A stretch of DNA of 64,000 nt from Limibacter armeniacum (lineage in GTDB: Bacteria; Bacteroidota; Bacteroidia; Cytophagales; Flammeovirgaceae). The notes below the pieces were generated by a model. The model saw only the letters and a list, made by a program, of their open reading frames with translations, searched no databases and had not been told where the DNA came from. Positions 32,920 to 42,141 of the stretch are shown in pieces. The stretch lies in the NCBI RefSeq assembly GCF_036880985.1, contig NZ_JBAJNO010000009.1, positions 248,001-312,000 on the forward strand, given 5' to 3'. How positions within the stretch are numbered: position 1 is the first letter of the stretch; each line of letters opens with the position of its first letter. The translations under genes were made by a program, and so were the position numbers.

Positions 32920-32960
32920 TAATTTTGTCCATTGATTGAATCCTTACCACGATTCAATCA
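32920..32960 (+). promoter_or_regulatory. Candidate promoter and inverted repeat upstream of pta
   Basis: TAATTTTG (32920-32927) matches the -7 consensus, though no TTG lies 18-20 nt upstream. Directly after it a perfect 10-bp inverted repeat, TGATTGAATC (32933-32942) and GATTCAATCA (32951-32960), spans the likely transcription start. It has no T run, so it is an operator or a 5'-leader hairpin, not a terminator. The remainder of 32681-33002 shows nothing else. Confidence 0.45.
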
Positions 32961-33002
32961 GATTGACAGCAAACACAATTAACATAACAGTCCTTACATT
33001 AC

Positions 33003-35101
33003 ATGACGACATCAATTTATATCAGCACGGCAGAAGCGCATAGTGGAAAAGCCTTGGTGAGTTTAGGTCTGATGGAAACATTGTTACGAAAGTCTCCAAA
33101 AGTGGGGTTTTTCCGACCTATTATTTCCAAAAAGCCTAATGGAAAAAAGGATTCTGATATTGCTTTGATTTTGGAGCATTTTAACCTTGAACAGACTTAT
33201 GAGGAAGCTTTCGGGTTTTACAGACAAGATGTAAATGACCTGATCGGTACTGGTAAGTATGACTATGTAATCAACAAGATTATTGAAAAGTTCAAGTCAC
33301 TTGAAGCCAAATACGATTTTGTGCTGATAGAAGGTTCTGATTACGTAGGTGAGGGAACTGCCTTCGAATTCAATATTAACGCAGATATCGCCAAGAACCT
33401 GGGTCTCCTGTCCTTATATTAGGAAATGCAGGTAACAGAAGCCTGAATGAAGCCCTGACAGACGTTCAAATGTCCGTTGATTCATTCGTGGAAAAAGAAT
33501 GTGAAATTGCAGGTGTTATTATCAATAAGGCTGACCCTGAAAATCAGAATGAATACCAGACTGAACTGGAAAGAGCCTTCGGTAAAACAGGTAGAATGCT
33601 TTCTGTAATTCCTTCTGACAAAAGAATCGGAAGCCCTACCATGCGTGACATCGTAGAGCGCCTGAATGCAGAAGTACTTTATGGTGGTGAGCGTCTGGAC
33701 AACCAGTCAGATAACTATATGATTGCGGCCATGCAGCTGGACAATGTCATTGACAGGTTGCGTTACGACAACTGCTTGGTGATAACACCCGGTGACCGTA
33801 CAGATATTATTCTGGCAGCACTTCAGGCACACCAATCCAAGAACTTCCCGCCAATGTCAGGCATTCTGCTTTCAACTGGTCTGAAGCCATCACCTGCCAT
33901 TGACAGGCTGATCGCCGGACTAGACGAAACGCTGCCTATTTTGTCAGTAGAATTCAACACATTTGAAACTGCAGCTAGATTGCAGAATATCAACTCAACA
34001 CTGCACAGTGACGAGGAAGCCCGAATTGCCTACGCCAAGCAGCTGTTCGAAAATAATGTTGACATCGCGACACTGGAAGCACAATTGCAGGCTATCACTG
34101 TCAGAGGCATGACACCTAAGATGTTCCAGTATAACCTGGTACAGAAAGCACGTGCCAGCAAGAAACGTATTGTACTTCCTGAGGCAATGGATCACCGTAT
34201 CCTGAAAGCCACCGCCATGCTGACATCTCATGATATTGCGGAGATTATTTTGCTTGGAAATGCAGAGGAAATTATTGAAGAATCTAAAAAGGCGAATGTA
34301 GAGATCAATTGGGAGCAGGTAGAAATCATTGACCCTGCCTCATACAGCAAGTTTGAAGACTACGCCAACACTTATTACGAGCAACGTAAACATAAAGGGG
34401 TTACACCTGAATATGCCAAGGACACGATGACTGACGTCTCATACTTTGGTACCATGATGGTGTATAAGGGTGATGCTGACGGTATGGTATCAGGAGCTAT
34501 CAACACGACAGCTCACACCATTCGTCCTGCACTTCAGTTTGTGAAAACGAAACCTGGTGTTTCCGTTGTTTCTTCAGTATTCTTTATGTCGCTTCCTGAC
34601 AAGGTACTGGTTTATGGAGACTGTGCTGTAAACCCTAACCCTAATCCGGAGCAACTTGCCGAGATTGCCATCTCTTCTGCCGAAACAGCAATTGCTTTCG
34701 GTATTGAACCAAAAGTGGCGATGCTTTCCTACTCATCAGGTTCATCCGGTTCAGGTGAGGAAGTAGAAAAGGTTCGTAAAGCTACCGAGATTGCGCAAGC
34801 CAAACGTCCTGACTTAAAAATTGAAGGACCTATTCAGTACGACGCAGCGGTTGACCCAACCGTCGGTGCCAAGAAGATGCCGGGCTCGGAAGTGGCAGGA
34901 CAAGCTAACGTACTGATCTTCCCTGACCTGAACACAGGTAACAACACTTATAAAGCGGTACAACGTGAAACTGGCGCCATTGCTATTGGCCCTATGCTTC
35001 AAGGATTGAACAAGCCTGTTAACGACTTAAGTCGTGGTGCTTTGGTTGAAGACATCATCAATACGGTGGTGATCACTTCTATTCAGGCGGACAACAAGTA
35101 A
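33003..35101 (+). pseudogene. pta: Phosphate acetyltransferase, split by an apparent one-base frameshift
   Basis: Phosphate acetyltransferase interconverts acetyl-CoA and acetyl phosphate; the next gene is ackA, its usual partner. Together the two frames give about 700 residues, the full length of the large bacterial enzyme: an N-terminal P-loop-like domain, a DRTGG-type middle, and the C-terminal PTA_PTB catalytic domain from about 34110. The first frame stops at 33420-33422. The second frame is open from before 33404 and continues with SPVLILGNAGN, as expected. A single missing T near 33402-33406 explains the break. No slippery heptamer is seen. It is either a true mutation or a sequencing error; each half is otherwise well kept. 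Confidence 0.88.
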
Positions 35102-35261
35102 TTTATACCGAAATTAGCTGGCGGAAAGTGCTTCTTGTACTCTCCGTCAGTTTTCTTATTATATATACCAAGCAAATAATCTGTCTAACAAATACAGAAA
35201 GGTATCAGGAATTGTTTTACCACGGCATTTCCTTTTCAAGACCTTCTGAAAATTAAAAAAT

Positions 35262-36464
35262 ATGAAAGTATTAGTCATCAACTCTGGTAGTTCTTCCATC
35301 AAGTACCAGCTTTTCGAAATGGATAATGAGCAGGTACTCTGCTCTGGTATTGTTGAAAAAATCGGTTTACCTGAGGGCATCATCACACATAAAACATTTG
35401 ATGCAGCAGGTAATGAGACTAAAAACAAGCAAGAGCTTCCTATTCCTGATCACAAGGTAGGATTAGCTGAAGTTGTAAAACTACTGACTGATGAGAAAAT
35501 TGGTGTAATCAGCAACCCTGATGATATATCAGCTGTTGGCCACCGTGTAGTTCATGGTGGTGAATACTTCAATGAAACAACCGTAATTACGAAAGAGGTG
35601 GAGGAAAAGATTGAGGAAGTAATTCCATTGGCTCCTCTTCACAACCCCGCCAACCTACAAGGCATCAGGGTTTGTAAGGACATTTTCCCTAAAGCTAAGC
35701 AGGTAGCTGTTTTTGATACCGCTTTCCACCAGACTATGCCGGAACGTGCCTTCAGATATGCCATTCCTGAAGAGCTTTACCAAAAGTATGGTGTCCGCTC
35801 TTACGGTATGCACGGTACCTCTCACAAATATGTATCAGCAGCTGCCAACAAGTATTTAGGAAAAGAGGGAGCTTCAAGCCGCATCATTACAATCCACTTG
35901 GGTAACGGCTGTTCAATGGCTGCGGTTAAAGATGGTAGATGTATTGATACTTCAATGGGTTTTTCTCCACTGGCAGGTCTGATGATGGGTACTCGCTCAG
36001 GAGACATTGATCCAGCGGTTATCTTCTTCCTTGAGAACAAACTCAATATGAAAACGGATGAGATCTATGACTTGCTGAACAAGAAGTCAGGTATGTTGGG
36101 TGTTGCTGGAGCCAGCGATATGCGTGACATCGAGGATCGATTCGTAGAAGGAGACACTGCGGCGACAAGAGCTTTAGATATGTACACATACCGTATCAAA
36201 AAATATATAGGTGCATATACTGCGGCGATGAATGGCTTGGATGCCATTGTATTTACAGCAGGTGTTGGTGAGAATGATGCTGGGGTTAGACGCCTATCAA
36301 TGCAAGGTCTTGAGGGACTGGGCATCAAGATCGACTTGGAGAAAAACAATATCAGAGCCAAAAAGATTGAAGAGGTACAGGCAGACACTTCACATGTGAA
36401 AATCTTGGTAGTACCTACCAATGAAGAGTTAGAAATTGCACAACAGGCAGTAAACCTGCTTTAA
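35262..36464 (+). CDS. ackA: Acetate kinase
   Basis: A 400-residue enzyme that converts acetyl phosphate and ADP to acetate and ATP. Signature motifs are present: the N-terminal VINSGSSSIKY, GHRVVHGGEYF, the catalytic-region GMHGTSHKYVS and GTRSGDIDP. Length is exactly typical. It follows pta after 160 bp, the common arrangement for overflow acetate metabolism or acetate assimilation. It is intact even though pta is split in this sequence. Confidence 0.97.
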   Translation: MKVLVINSGSSSIKYQLFEMDNEQVLCSGIVEKIGLPEGIITHKTFDAAGNETKNKQELPIPDHKVGLAEVVKLLTDEKIGVISNPDDISAVGHRVVHGGEYFNETTVITKEVEEKIEEVIPLAPLHNPANLQGIRVCKDIFPKAKQVAVFDTAFHQTMPERAFRYAIPEELYQKYGVRSYGMHGTSHKYVSAAANKYLGKEGASSRIITIHLGNGCSMAAVKDGRCIDTSMGFSPLAGLMMGTRSGDIDPAVIFFLENKLNMKTDEIYDLLNKKSGMLGVAGASDMRDIEDRFVEGDTAATRALDMYTYRIKKYIGAYTAAMNGLDAIVFTAGVGENDAGVRRLSMQGLEGLGIKIDLEKNNIRAKKIEEVQADTSHVKILVVPTNEELEIAQQAVNLL

Positions 36465-36472
36465 GCAATAAA

Positions 36473-36528
36473 AAGTGGAGTCAGGAAGATGCTTATTTTT
36501 AAGCTATTCTTGTCTCCACTTATTTTTT
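36473..36528 (+). terminator. Rho-independent terminator after ackA
   Basis: AAGTGGAG (36473-36480) pairs with CTCCACTT (36514-36521), extended by TCA/TG with a mismatch, over a long loop, and is followed by a T-rich run. Confidence 0.65.
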
Positions 36529-36580
36529 ATTTATACCTTCCATTCGAGACAATTCAAATCCACCCAAACTCAACAACACC

Positions 36581-37498
36581 ATGCAACTCCCTACACTTCC
36601 TCTTGAAGAATGGAAAGACACTAAGATGACGATCCATTTATACCTTCAGATTATTGGAAAGATTAGACTGAAACTTACTCCTCGCAAAAATCATTGGTGG
36701 TATGTTACGGAGTATATTACGTCCAAGGGAATAACAACGGGTACCATCCCTTTTGACCATGACCGACATTCATTTGAAATTACCCTTAACTTCCTTAGCC
36801 ATAAGCTTGAGCTGACCAGCAGTAAAGGTTTTGAAGCTAGTTTCCCTCTCAAGGATGGCTTATCAGTAGCAGCTTTCCATGATGAACTTTTTGAATTGCT
36901 TAATAAAGCACAAATACCTGTCAACATATTGGACAAGCCATATGATTTGCCATTCGATAAAAGCTTTTCAGAGATCCGAAACTATCACCATTACCAAAAA
37001 GAATATGTAGAACGGTTCTGGCATATCATGCTTTGGGTCAGTAATGTCTTCAAACAATTCAGTGGACGGTTTTATGGCAAGACCTGCCCCGTTCAACTGT
37101 ACTGGCATCATATGGATCTAGCCATCACCAGATTTTCTGGTAAATCTGCCCCAAAGATGCCTTCAGAAGCTTCTACTGCAGATAAGGATGCTTACTCACA
37201 TGAAGTAATTAGTTTTGGATTTTGGGCAGGCGACGACAATATGACAGAGCCCGCATTTTACGCTTACACCTACCCCTCTCCTGAAGGGTTGGAAAAAGCA
37301 CCTCTAAAACCTAATTACGCTGAATGGATTGACAGTAATGGAAGTCCAATGGCCATCCTGAAATACCATGACTTATTGAAAGAAAAAGACCCGACTTCAG
37401 CCCTATTGAGTTTTTTGGAAAGCGCATATCAGTCGGGTGCAAAGTTGGCCGGTTGGGACATAGATTCCTTTACCGTAAAAAAACTAGACGAGCTCTAG
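36581..37498 (+). CDS. DUF5996 family protein
   Basis: A 305-residue protein matching the DUF5996 family, with the opening LPLEEWKDTKMTIHLYLQI, a GKIRLKLTPRKNHWW stretch, and a central YGKTCPVQLYWHHMDLAITRF followed by FGFWAGDD. No signal peptide is present, so it is cytoplasmic. Function of the family is not known. Its stop codon overlaps that of the convergent gene: the four bases CTAG (37495-37498) encode both. Confidence 0.85.
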   Translation: MQLPTLPLEEWKDTKMTIHLYLQIIGKIRLKLTPRKNHWWYVTEYITSKGITTGTIPFDHDRHSFEITLNFLSHKLELTSSKGFEASFPLKDGLSVAAFHDELFELLNKAQIPVNILDKPYDLPFDKSFSEIRNYHHYQKEYVERFWHIMLWVSNVFKQFSGRFYGKTCPVQLYWHHMDLAITRFSGKSAPKMPSEASTADKDAYSHEVISFGFWAGDDNMTEPAFYAYTYPSPEGLEKAPLKPNYAEWIDSNGSPMAILKYHDLLKEKDPTSALLSFLESAYQSGAKLAGWDIDSFTVKKLDEL

Positions 37499-38334
37499 AA
37501 GAAGAAAGATAAACCACCTGTCGGTCCCATAATCCGTACTGTTCCTATTTTCACACGCTGTAAACCTCCAAAAAGCCTGAAGCGATTTAAATGAACACCT
37601 ATATCAACCGTTCCAACAGCAACATTTGTTTGGGCAACTGTTCCGAATTGCCATTCTGTTCGTAGTGAAATTGGCTTACCGGGGTATAGCTCACAACCCA
37701 CCGCAATATTAAAACCTCCGTTGCCTTCATCGGTCTTGAGATTGGTATAACCTATCCCCCACCATAGGTTTAGCCATGTAAGCCTGAAGCGGTGATAATT
37801 TAGGTTCATCATAACCAAGTCAAGTCTGTCACTTGTACCATCATCTAGGCCTTCCCTAAAGAAAAGGTACTTTACGTCCATACTTAAAGCCCTTGTTGGA
37901 TAAAACCTTAATTCATGGTGCAAACCATAAAGCTTATCATCTTCATAAAAATATCGGGAACTAAAATCAGCCGATACTTTCTTAGGAATGTCTAAAGGTC
38001 TGTCATGATACCTCCCCAAGTCATCGGCAATGTATGGGTATTTACTGAATGCAACACCTCCTACTTCAGGAGCCAAAAAAGGTGGTGTTTCATAACGAGA
38101 GTGAAAAAGGACATTATAAGTCAAACCGAGAAAAACATCACCTACCAATTCAACAAAAAAGCCGTTTTCATCATAATCATTACTAGAAGAATATGAATGG
38201 TGATCATGCTTACTACTAGAATTTGACTTATTCTCTTTTACCTCATTTTTAATTTGACCTAGTTTCCCAGACTGGGCGAACAATTGACTAAAACACAAAC
38301 AAAAAAATGCTAGAATTGAAATTCTGTAAATCAT
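37495..38334 (-). CDS. Putative outer-membrane protein, unknown family
   Basis: A 279-residue protein with a signal peptide (ISILAFFCLCFSQLFAQ), a Ser/Asn/His-rich segment, and then strands of alternating residues ending in Phe-Phe-Phe, as in outer-membrane barrels. A region around LYGLHHELRFYPTRALSMDVKY and TEWQFGTVAQTNVAVGTVDIGVHLNRF suggests antiparallel barrel strands. No family is recognised. The start codon is just downstream of a perfect inverted repeat. Confidence 0.7.
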   Translation of the reverse strand: MIYRISILAFFCLCFSQLFAQSGKLGQIKNEVKENKSNSSSKHDHHSYSSSNDYDENGFFVELVGDVFLGLTYNVLFHSRYETPPFLAPEVGGVAFSKYPYIADDLGRYHDRPLDIPKKVSADFSSRYFYEDDKLYGLHHELRFYPTRALSMDVKYLFFREGLDDGTSDRLDLVMMNLNYHRFRLTWLNLWWGIGYTNLKTDEGNGGFNIAVGCELYPGKPISLRTEWQFGTVAQTNVAVGTVDIGVHLNRFRLFGGLQRVKIGTVRIMGPTGGLSFFF

Positions 38335-38340
38335 AGTTGG

Positions 38341-38370
38341 GTCATTTAATGCTTATTTTAATTAAATGAC
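38341..38370. promoter_or_regulatory. Perfect 10-bp inverted repeat next to a start codon
   Basis: GTCATTTAAT (38341-38350) and ATTAAATGAC (38361-38370), 10 nt apart, lie 7 bp upstream of the ATG of the minus-strand gene. It could be an operator or a leader hairpin. The rest of 38371-38634 shows no gene. Confidence 0.4.
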
Positions 38371-38634
38371 ATACCAATTCTTAAGGTTGACAATATCAAT
38401 AGGATTAATCTAAAAAGGTAGATAAAAAAAAGAAACACGCCACCTATAACAACCTATAGATCATATAATGTGATTGCGCGAGATCTAGCAACACTTTTAC
38501 ATAAAAAGTAAAAAAACATATAGATTATGTTAAAATCAGAAATATTTTACTTTTATCACTCCATTAGTAAACAATAAACACTACATTATAGCCAACTAAT
38601 ACTAACACAATTTAGCTTTTAAACTAACATCAAC

Positions 38635-39030
38635 ATGTCAACTAAAAACAAAGTACTCTTAATTGAGTCAAACAGAGCCGAAATAATGAAAATCAGCAAG
38701 TTATTCCTCTCCAATAAAGTTGCTGACAAGGTCGTTTTTTTCACAGCCCCAGCCGAGGCTAAGGATTATATTCAAAGCACTTCCAACTCTCCACAAATAC
38801 TTCCATCTTTACTGATGATAGATGTGAGTACATATTCACATGACTCATTTGAGTTTCTAAAATATTTTGGAAGGTTATTACGTACCCATGACCTCACCTG
38901 TAAAGTATTTCTTTTAAAAGACTCTGAGGATAAAGGGGTTATCCCTTCAGAGGTAAAGACGCTCATTCCTATAGAAAAGGTATTGACTAAGCCATTGACT
39001 TTTGACAAAATTGCATCATTAGTAATATGA
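38635..39030 (+). CDS. Response regulator receiver (REC-only) protein
   Basis: A 131-residue protein consisting of one REC domain. The phosphate-accepting Asp63 is in LLMIDVS and the conserved Lys119 in VLTKPLT. The paired acidic residues that bind magnesium are reduced to a single Glu11 (LIES instead of xxDD), so phosphorylation may be weak. It has no output domain. A PAS-only protein gene lies 387 bp downstream. Function unknown. Confidence 0.75.
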   Translation: MSTKNKVLLIESNRAEIMKISKLFLSNKVADKVVFFTAPAEAKDYIQSTSNSPQILPSLLMIDVSTYSHDSFEFLKYFGRLLRTHDLTCKVFLLKDSEDKGVIPSEVKTLIPIEKVLTKPLTFDKIASLVI

Positions 39031-39417
39031 GGTAACAGCCTATATAATTAACTTTGTCAAATGGAAGTGTTGAGGTATAAATAAAATAAACTATTTAGTA
39101 CTAATTATTTGGAGAAAATAGCGTGTTGAGCCTATATTTCAGCAAGATTACGATCAAATAACGGCAACACAACACACACGACATGAAAAGACTTTGCACT
39201 CGCAACTTACTACTATTCAATATTGTACTGGTACGCTAAAAACTATTATTGTTTAAAATATCTTCATGGTCTACTACTCAAATTAATTTGAGTGTTATAG
39301 GTCATATATGACAACTTACATCCGTGTTTTATTAAAACATTGGATTAGCGCTAAAAACGGAATTATACTGTAGACTTCTTTGAGTACAGCCCAAACCTTC
39401 TTATTTAACTCAAGACT
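39031..39417. other. Intergenic region with no gene seen
   Basis: AT-rich DNA between two signalling genes. The only open stretch from an ATG (39183) is 18 codons long and has no supporting feature. No terminator is obvious. Confidence 0.4.
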
Positions 39418-40338
39418 ATGAACTCTTTTTCGTCCAAATTTCTATACTCTATCAAAAGAGTTATTAATAAGCTTATATCTTTTTCTTCCTCACCCCCTAC
39501 TCAAAATACCTTTCCCGAACATGCCTCCTATTTTCAATACTTCATGGATGCCTTTTCAGCTTCTGCTTGGGTCAAGACTGAAAAAGGAGTTTACAAGTAC
39601 ATCAATCAACATTTAGAAAATGATTTCCTTCAAGTAGGCAACCGGATTATTGGATTTACTGACTTTGACCTTACAGATTTAGATACAGCAAAAGAAAGAG
39701 TCAGCTCTGATCAGTATGTAATCAAAAAAAGAAAAGTTTATAGGAGTATCGAACGAATCACCTTCAGAAATGATACCTATAAAGATTTTCTGATTATTAA
39801 ATTTCCAATTCCTATGTACAGTGGTTCTAAAACGTATGTTGGAGGATTTGCTGTCGATATTTCTGAACACAGTTTTCTCAAAAAACAAGTCCACAGCCTC
39901 AAGAAAGAAAATAAACGACTGAATTTCAGAATCAACAATCAGCATTCAAGGTTGAACCTGATGAATGAACTGCTGAATGAGTATAAATACAATGTAAGAT
40001 CACTGAATGAGGAGGTTCAAAATTTGATTGGTCATAGCAAACAAGCTATGATTATCCTGAATCAGGAACTAGAAATTGAACGCTATAACGAAGAGGCTAA
40101 TTTTTTCTTTAAGCTTACAGATAGTTCTACCAAAAAAAGTATTGCGACTGTCAAGCATATGCTCGACAAACAATGTTTCCTTGAAGTACTGGAAGCAATT
40201 GTTGATGTAATACAGACAGGTCAGGAAAAATGGATCAGGCTGAAACATCGGGATGGTATTCCTTATACCATGCACTTAAGTCTTTATAAAACAAATAGTG
40301 ACACAATTGGCATTATCATCAGCATTGATAGTTTATAA
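39418..40338 (+). CDS. PAS-domain protein with coiled coil, no output domain
   Basis: A 306-residue protein. A first PAS-like domain covers about residues 35-165 (SASAWVKTEKGVYKYINQHL at its start). A coiled coil follows (about 158-205), and a second PAS-like domain lies at 205-306 (AMIILNQELEIERYNEEANFFF). No kinase, cyclase or DNA-binding domain is present, so it may sense a signal and act by protein contact. It lies downstream of the REC-only gene, in the same direction. Confidence 0.7.
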   Translation: MNSFSSKFLYSIKRVINKLISFSSSPPTQNTFPEHASYFQYFMDAFSASAWVKTEKGVYKYINQHLENDFLQVGNRIIGFTDFDLTDLDTAKERVSSDQYVIKKRKVYRSIERITFRNDTYKDFLIIKFPIPMYSGSKTYVGGFAVDISEHSFLKKQVHSLKKENKRLNFRINNQHSRLNLMNELLNEYKYNVRSLNEEVQNLIGHSKQAMIILNQELEIERYNEEANFFFKLTDSSTKKSIATVKHMLDKQCFLEVLEAIVDVIQTGQEKWIRLKHRDGIPYTMHLSLYKTNSDTIGIIISIDSL

Positions 40339-40400
40339 ATCATCATAAGCCTTGAGAGTTGTCTTGTGGAGAACCAAGACAATTCTCAAGCAAGCTCTAT

Positions 40401-41111
40401 TTACATTTTACGAACATCAACATAGTCCCCACTCTGGTACTCTATCAGTTTTGGAATTGCTTTACCAATAATAACCCCTGCTTCTTTAGGTTTAGGCATT
40501 GATGAAGTTCCTTTGGCAGCTTTCAATCTAAGTGTACTTTCAAATTTTGATTCATCCACTTCCCCACATAGATAATCCTGCATTCCTGTATCAATCAGCC
40601 CCGGAGCCAATGTATTGAAATGAACTGCTTCTTTCTCTGCCGCATAGAGTTTGATCATCATATTCAACGCTGCTTTTGAAATTGAGTATCCACCCCAACC
40701 TCGGTTACCATTGATGCTTGCCCCTGACGAGATAGCCACCACCTGCTTGACCTTACTAGGTTGAGTAAATACAGTATCCAACAACTCCTTATTTGACCAT
40801 ACATTGACATCCATTAGTGTTTTTAGGTCTTCCATCGATGTTTCCTGCAAATCCTTTATCTCACCGAGCATACCTGCATTCAATACGATATACTCAAGGT
40901 CACCTTCATCAGCTAAAAACTTTTTCACAGATGGTTGGATTGAGCTCAAATCGCTCAAGTCTAAAGCCAAATGCTTAAAGTTTTCATTTTTATTCAAGTC
41001 CTCCAGAATACCTCTACTAATCCCCAAAACCTTAAATCCCTCATTCAAAAAATATTGGGCAATGCCCCACCCTAACCCTTTACTGACACCTGTTATGAGT
41101 ATTTTTTTCAT
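40401..41111 (-). CDS. SDR family oxidoreductase
   Basis: A 236-residue classical short-chain dehydrogenase. It has TGVSKGLGWG at the N-terminus, NAG in LNAGMLGE, a serine in ISSGAS and the catalytic YSISK. I chose the ATG at 41111 (MKKILITG), not the one at 41159, because the Rossmann motif follows at once and because a consensus promoter overlaps the longer version. Substrate unknown; likely a small carbonyl compound. It is divergent from ttcA. Confidence 0.88.
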   Translation of the reverse strand: MKKILITGVSKGLGWGIAQYFLNEGFKVLGISRGILEDLNKNENFKHLALDLSDLSSIQPSVKKFLADEGDLEYIVLNAGMLGEIKDLQETSMEDLKTLMDVNVWSNKELLDTVFTQPSKVKQVVAISSGASINGNRGWGGYSISKAALNMMIKLYAAEKEAVHFNTLAPGLIDTGMQDYLCGEVDESKFESTLRLKAAKGTSSMPKPKEAGVIIGKAIPKLIEYQSGDYVDVRKM

Positions 41112-41147
41112 TCTTGTTGATCTTAAGTGTTGTTTATCTGAAAGGGA

Positions 41148-41178
41148 CAAATTTATCAATCACACTATCAAAGCCCAA
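41148..41178 (-). promoter_or_regulatory. Consensus promoter of the SDR gene
   Basis: On the minus strand TTG (41176-41178) is followed after 20 nt by TAAATTTG (41148-41155). Transcription would begin near 41143, downstream of the alternative ATG at 41159, so only the ATG at 41111 could be used. Confidence 0.55.
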
Positions 41179-41273
41179 TTCATCATGGTTGTATTTGACA
41201 TTAATTAAAAGGCTAGATTGTGCATTAAAAAAGATATCACGAAATTCGCGCGTCTGCAGTTATACGAGAAATT

Positions 41274-42089
41274 ATGAATCAGCAAGAGCACGAAAATATA
41301 AAATTAACCAAGAAGCTTAGAAAAGCTGTTTGGAATGCCAATGAAGATTTTGGTCTGATTGAGGAAGGCGACAAGGTAATGGTTTGCCTTTCTGGAGGTA
41401 AGGATAGTTATACTATGTTGGATATGCTATTGAATATGCAAAATGCCATGCAACATAGTTTTGAGATTATCGCAGTGAACTTGGATCAAAAGCAGCCTGG
41501 TTTTCCTGAAGATATTTTGCCTAATTACCTGAAAAGTCTGGAGGTTCCATTTAAGATCGTTGAGAAGGATACTTACTCAATTGTCATGGATAAAGTCCCT
41601 GAAGGCAAAACCATGTGCAGTTTGTGTTCACGCTTACGAAGAGGCACTCTTTACACAACTGCTGATGCGCTGGGTGTTACAAAAATTGCATTGGGGCACC
41701 ACCGAGATGATATCATCGAGACACTGCTGCTGAATATGATGTTCAGTGGAAAGCTGGAAGCCATGCCTGCCAAATATCGTACTGATGATGGCAAACACGT
41801 CGTCATCCGTCCTTTGGCGTATTGTAAAGAGCAGGATATTGAAAAGTACAGCCAGATCGCCAACTTCCCGATCATTCCTTGTAACTTATGCGGCTCTCAG
41901 GAAAATATGCAGAGACAAAACATCAAGAAAATGCTTCGAGAATGGGATCAGCAATATCCGGGAAGAAGTGAAGTTATTTTCAATTCAATCAAAAACGTCT
42001 CACCGTCTCATTTGATGGACCACGACTTATTTGACTTCCACCACCTTGAATCAAGGTTTCAAGAACCGGAAGAAACGGCTAACATCTAA
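41274..42089 (+). CDS. ttcA: tRNA 2-thiocytidine biosynthesis protein TtcA
   Basis: A 271-residue ATP pyrophosphatase that thiolates cytidine 32 in tRNA, using an iron-sulfur cluster. The PP-loop SGGKDS is at 40-45 and the two CxxC pairs are Cys115/Cys118 and Cys203/Cys206, as in Ttc[15 protein letters not shown] is a further family mark. Length is normal. The gene stands alone and a terminator hairpin follows. Confidence 0.95.
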   Translation: MNQQEHENIKLTKKLRKAVWNANEDFGLIEEGDKVMVCLSGGKDSYTMLDMLLNMQNAMQHSFEIIAVNLDQKQPGFPEDILPNYLKSLEVPFKIVEKDTYSIVMDKVPEGKTMCSLCSRLRRGTLYTTADALGVTKIALGHHRDDIIETLLLNMMFSGKLEAMPAKYRTDDGKHVVIRPLAYCKEQDIEKYSQIANFPIIPCNLCGSQENMQRQNIKKMLREWDQQYPGRSEVIFNSIKNVSPSHLMDHDLFDFHHLESRFQEPEETANI

Positions 42090-42100
42090 AATGCTATAAA

Positions 42101-42141
42101 TTGGAAAACTAACTGACTACTTCAGTTAGTTAGTTTTCCAA
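42101..42141. terminator. Terminator hairpin after ttcA, overlapping the convergent gene end
   Basis: TTGGAAAACTAACTGA (42101-42116) pairs with TCAGTTAG-TTAG-TTTTCCAA (42122-42141), with four extra bases on the right arm. The right arm lies partly within the last codons of the minus-strand gene. Confidence 0.65.

Noticed and set aside
33395-33430. Programmed -1 frameshift in pta
   Set aside because: A -1 shift would give the right product, but the site (CTGGGTCTCC) has no slippery heptamer and no clear downstream structure, so mutation or sequence error is preferred.
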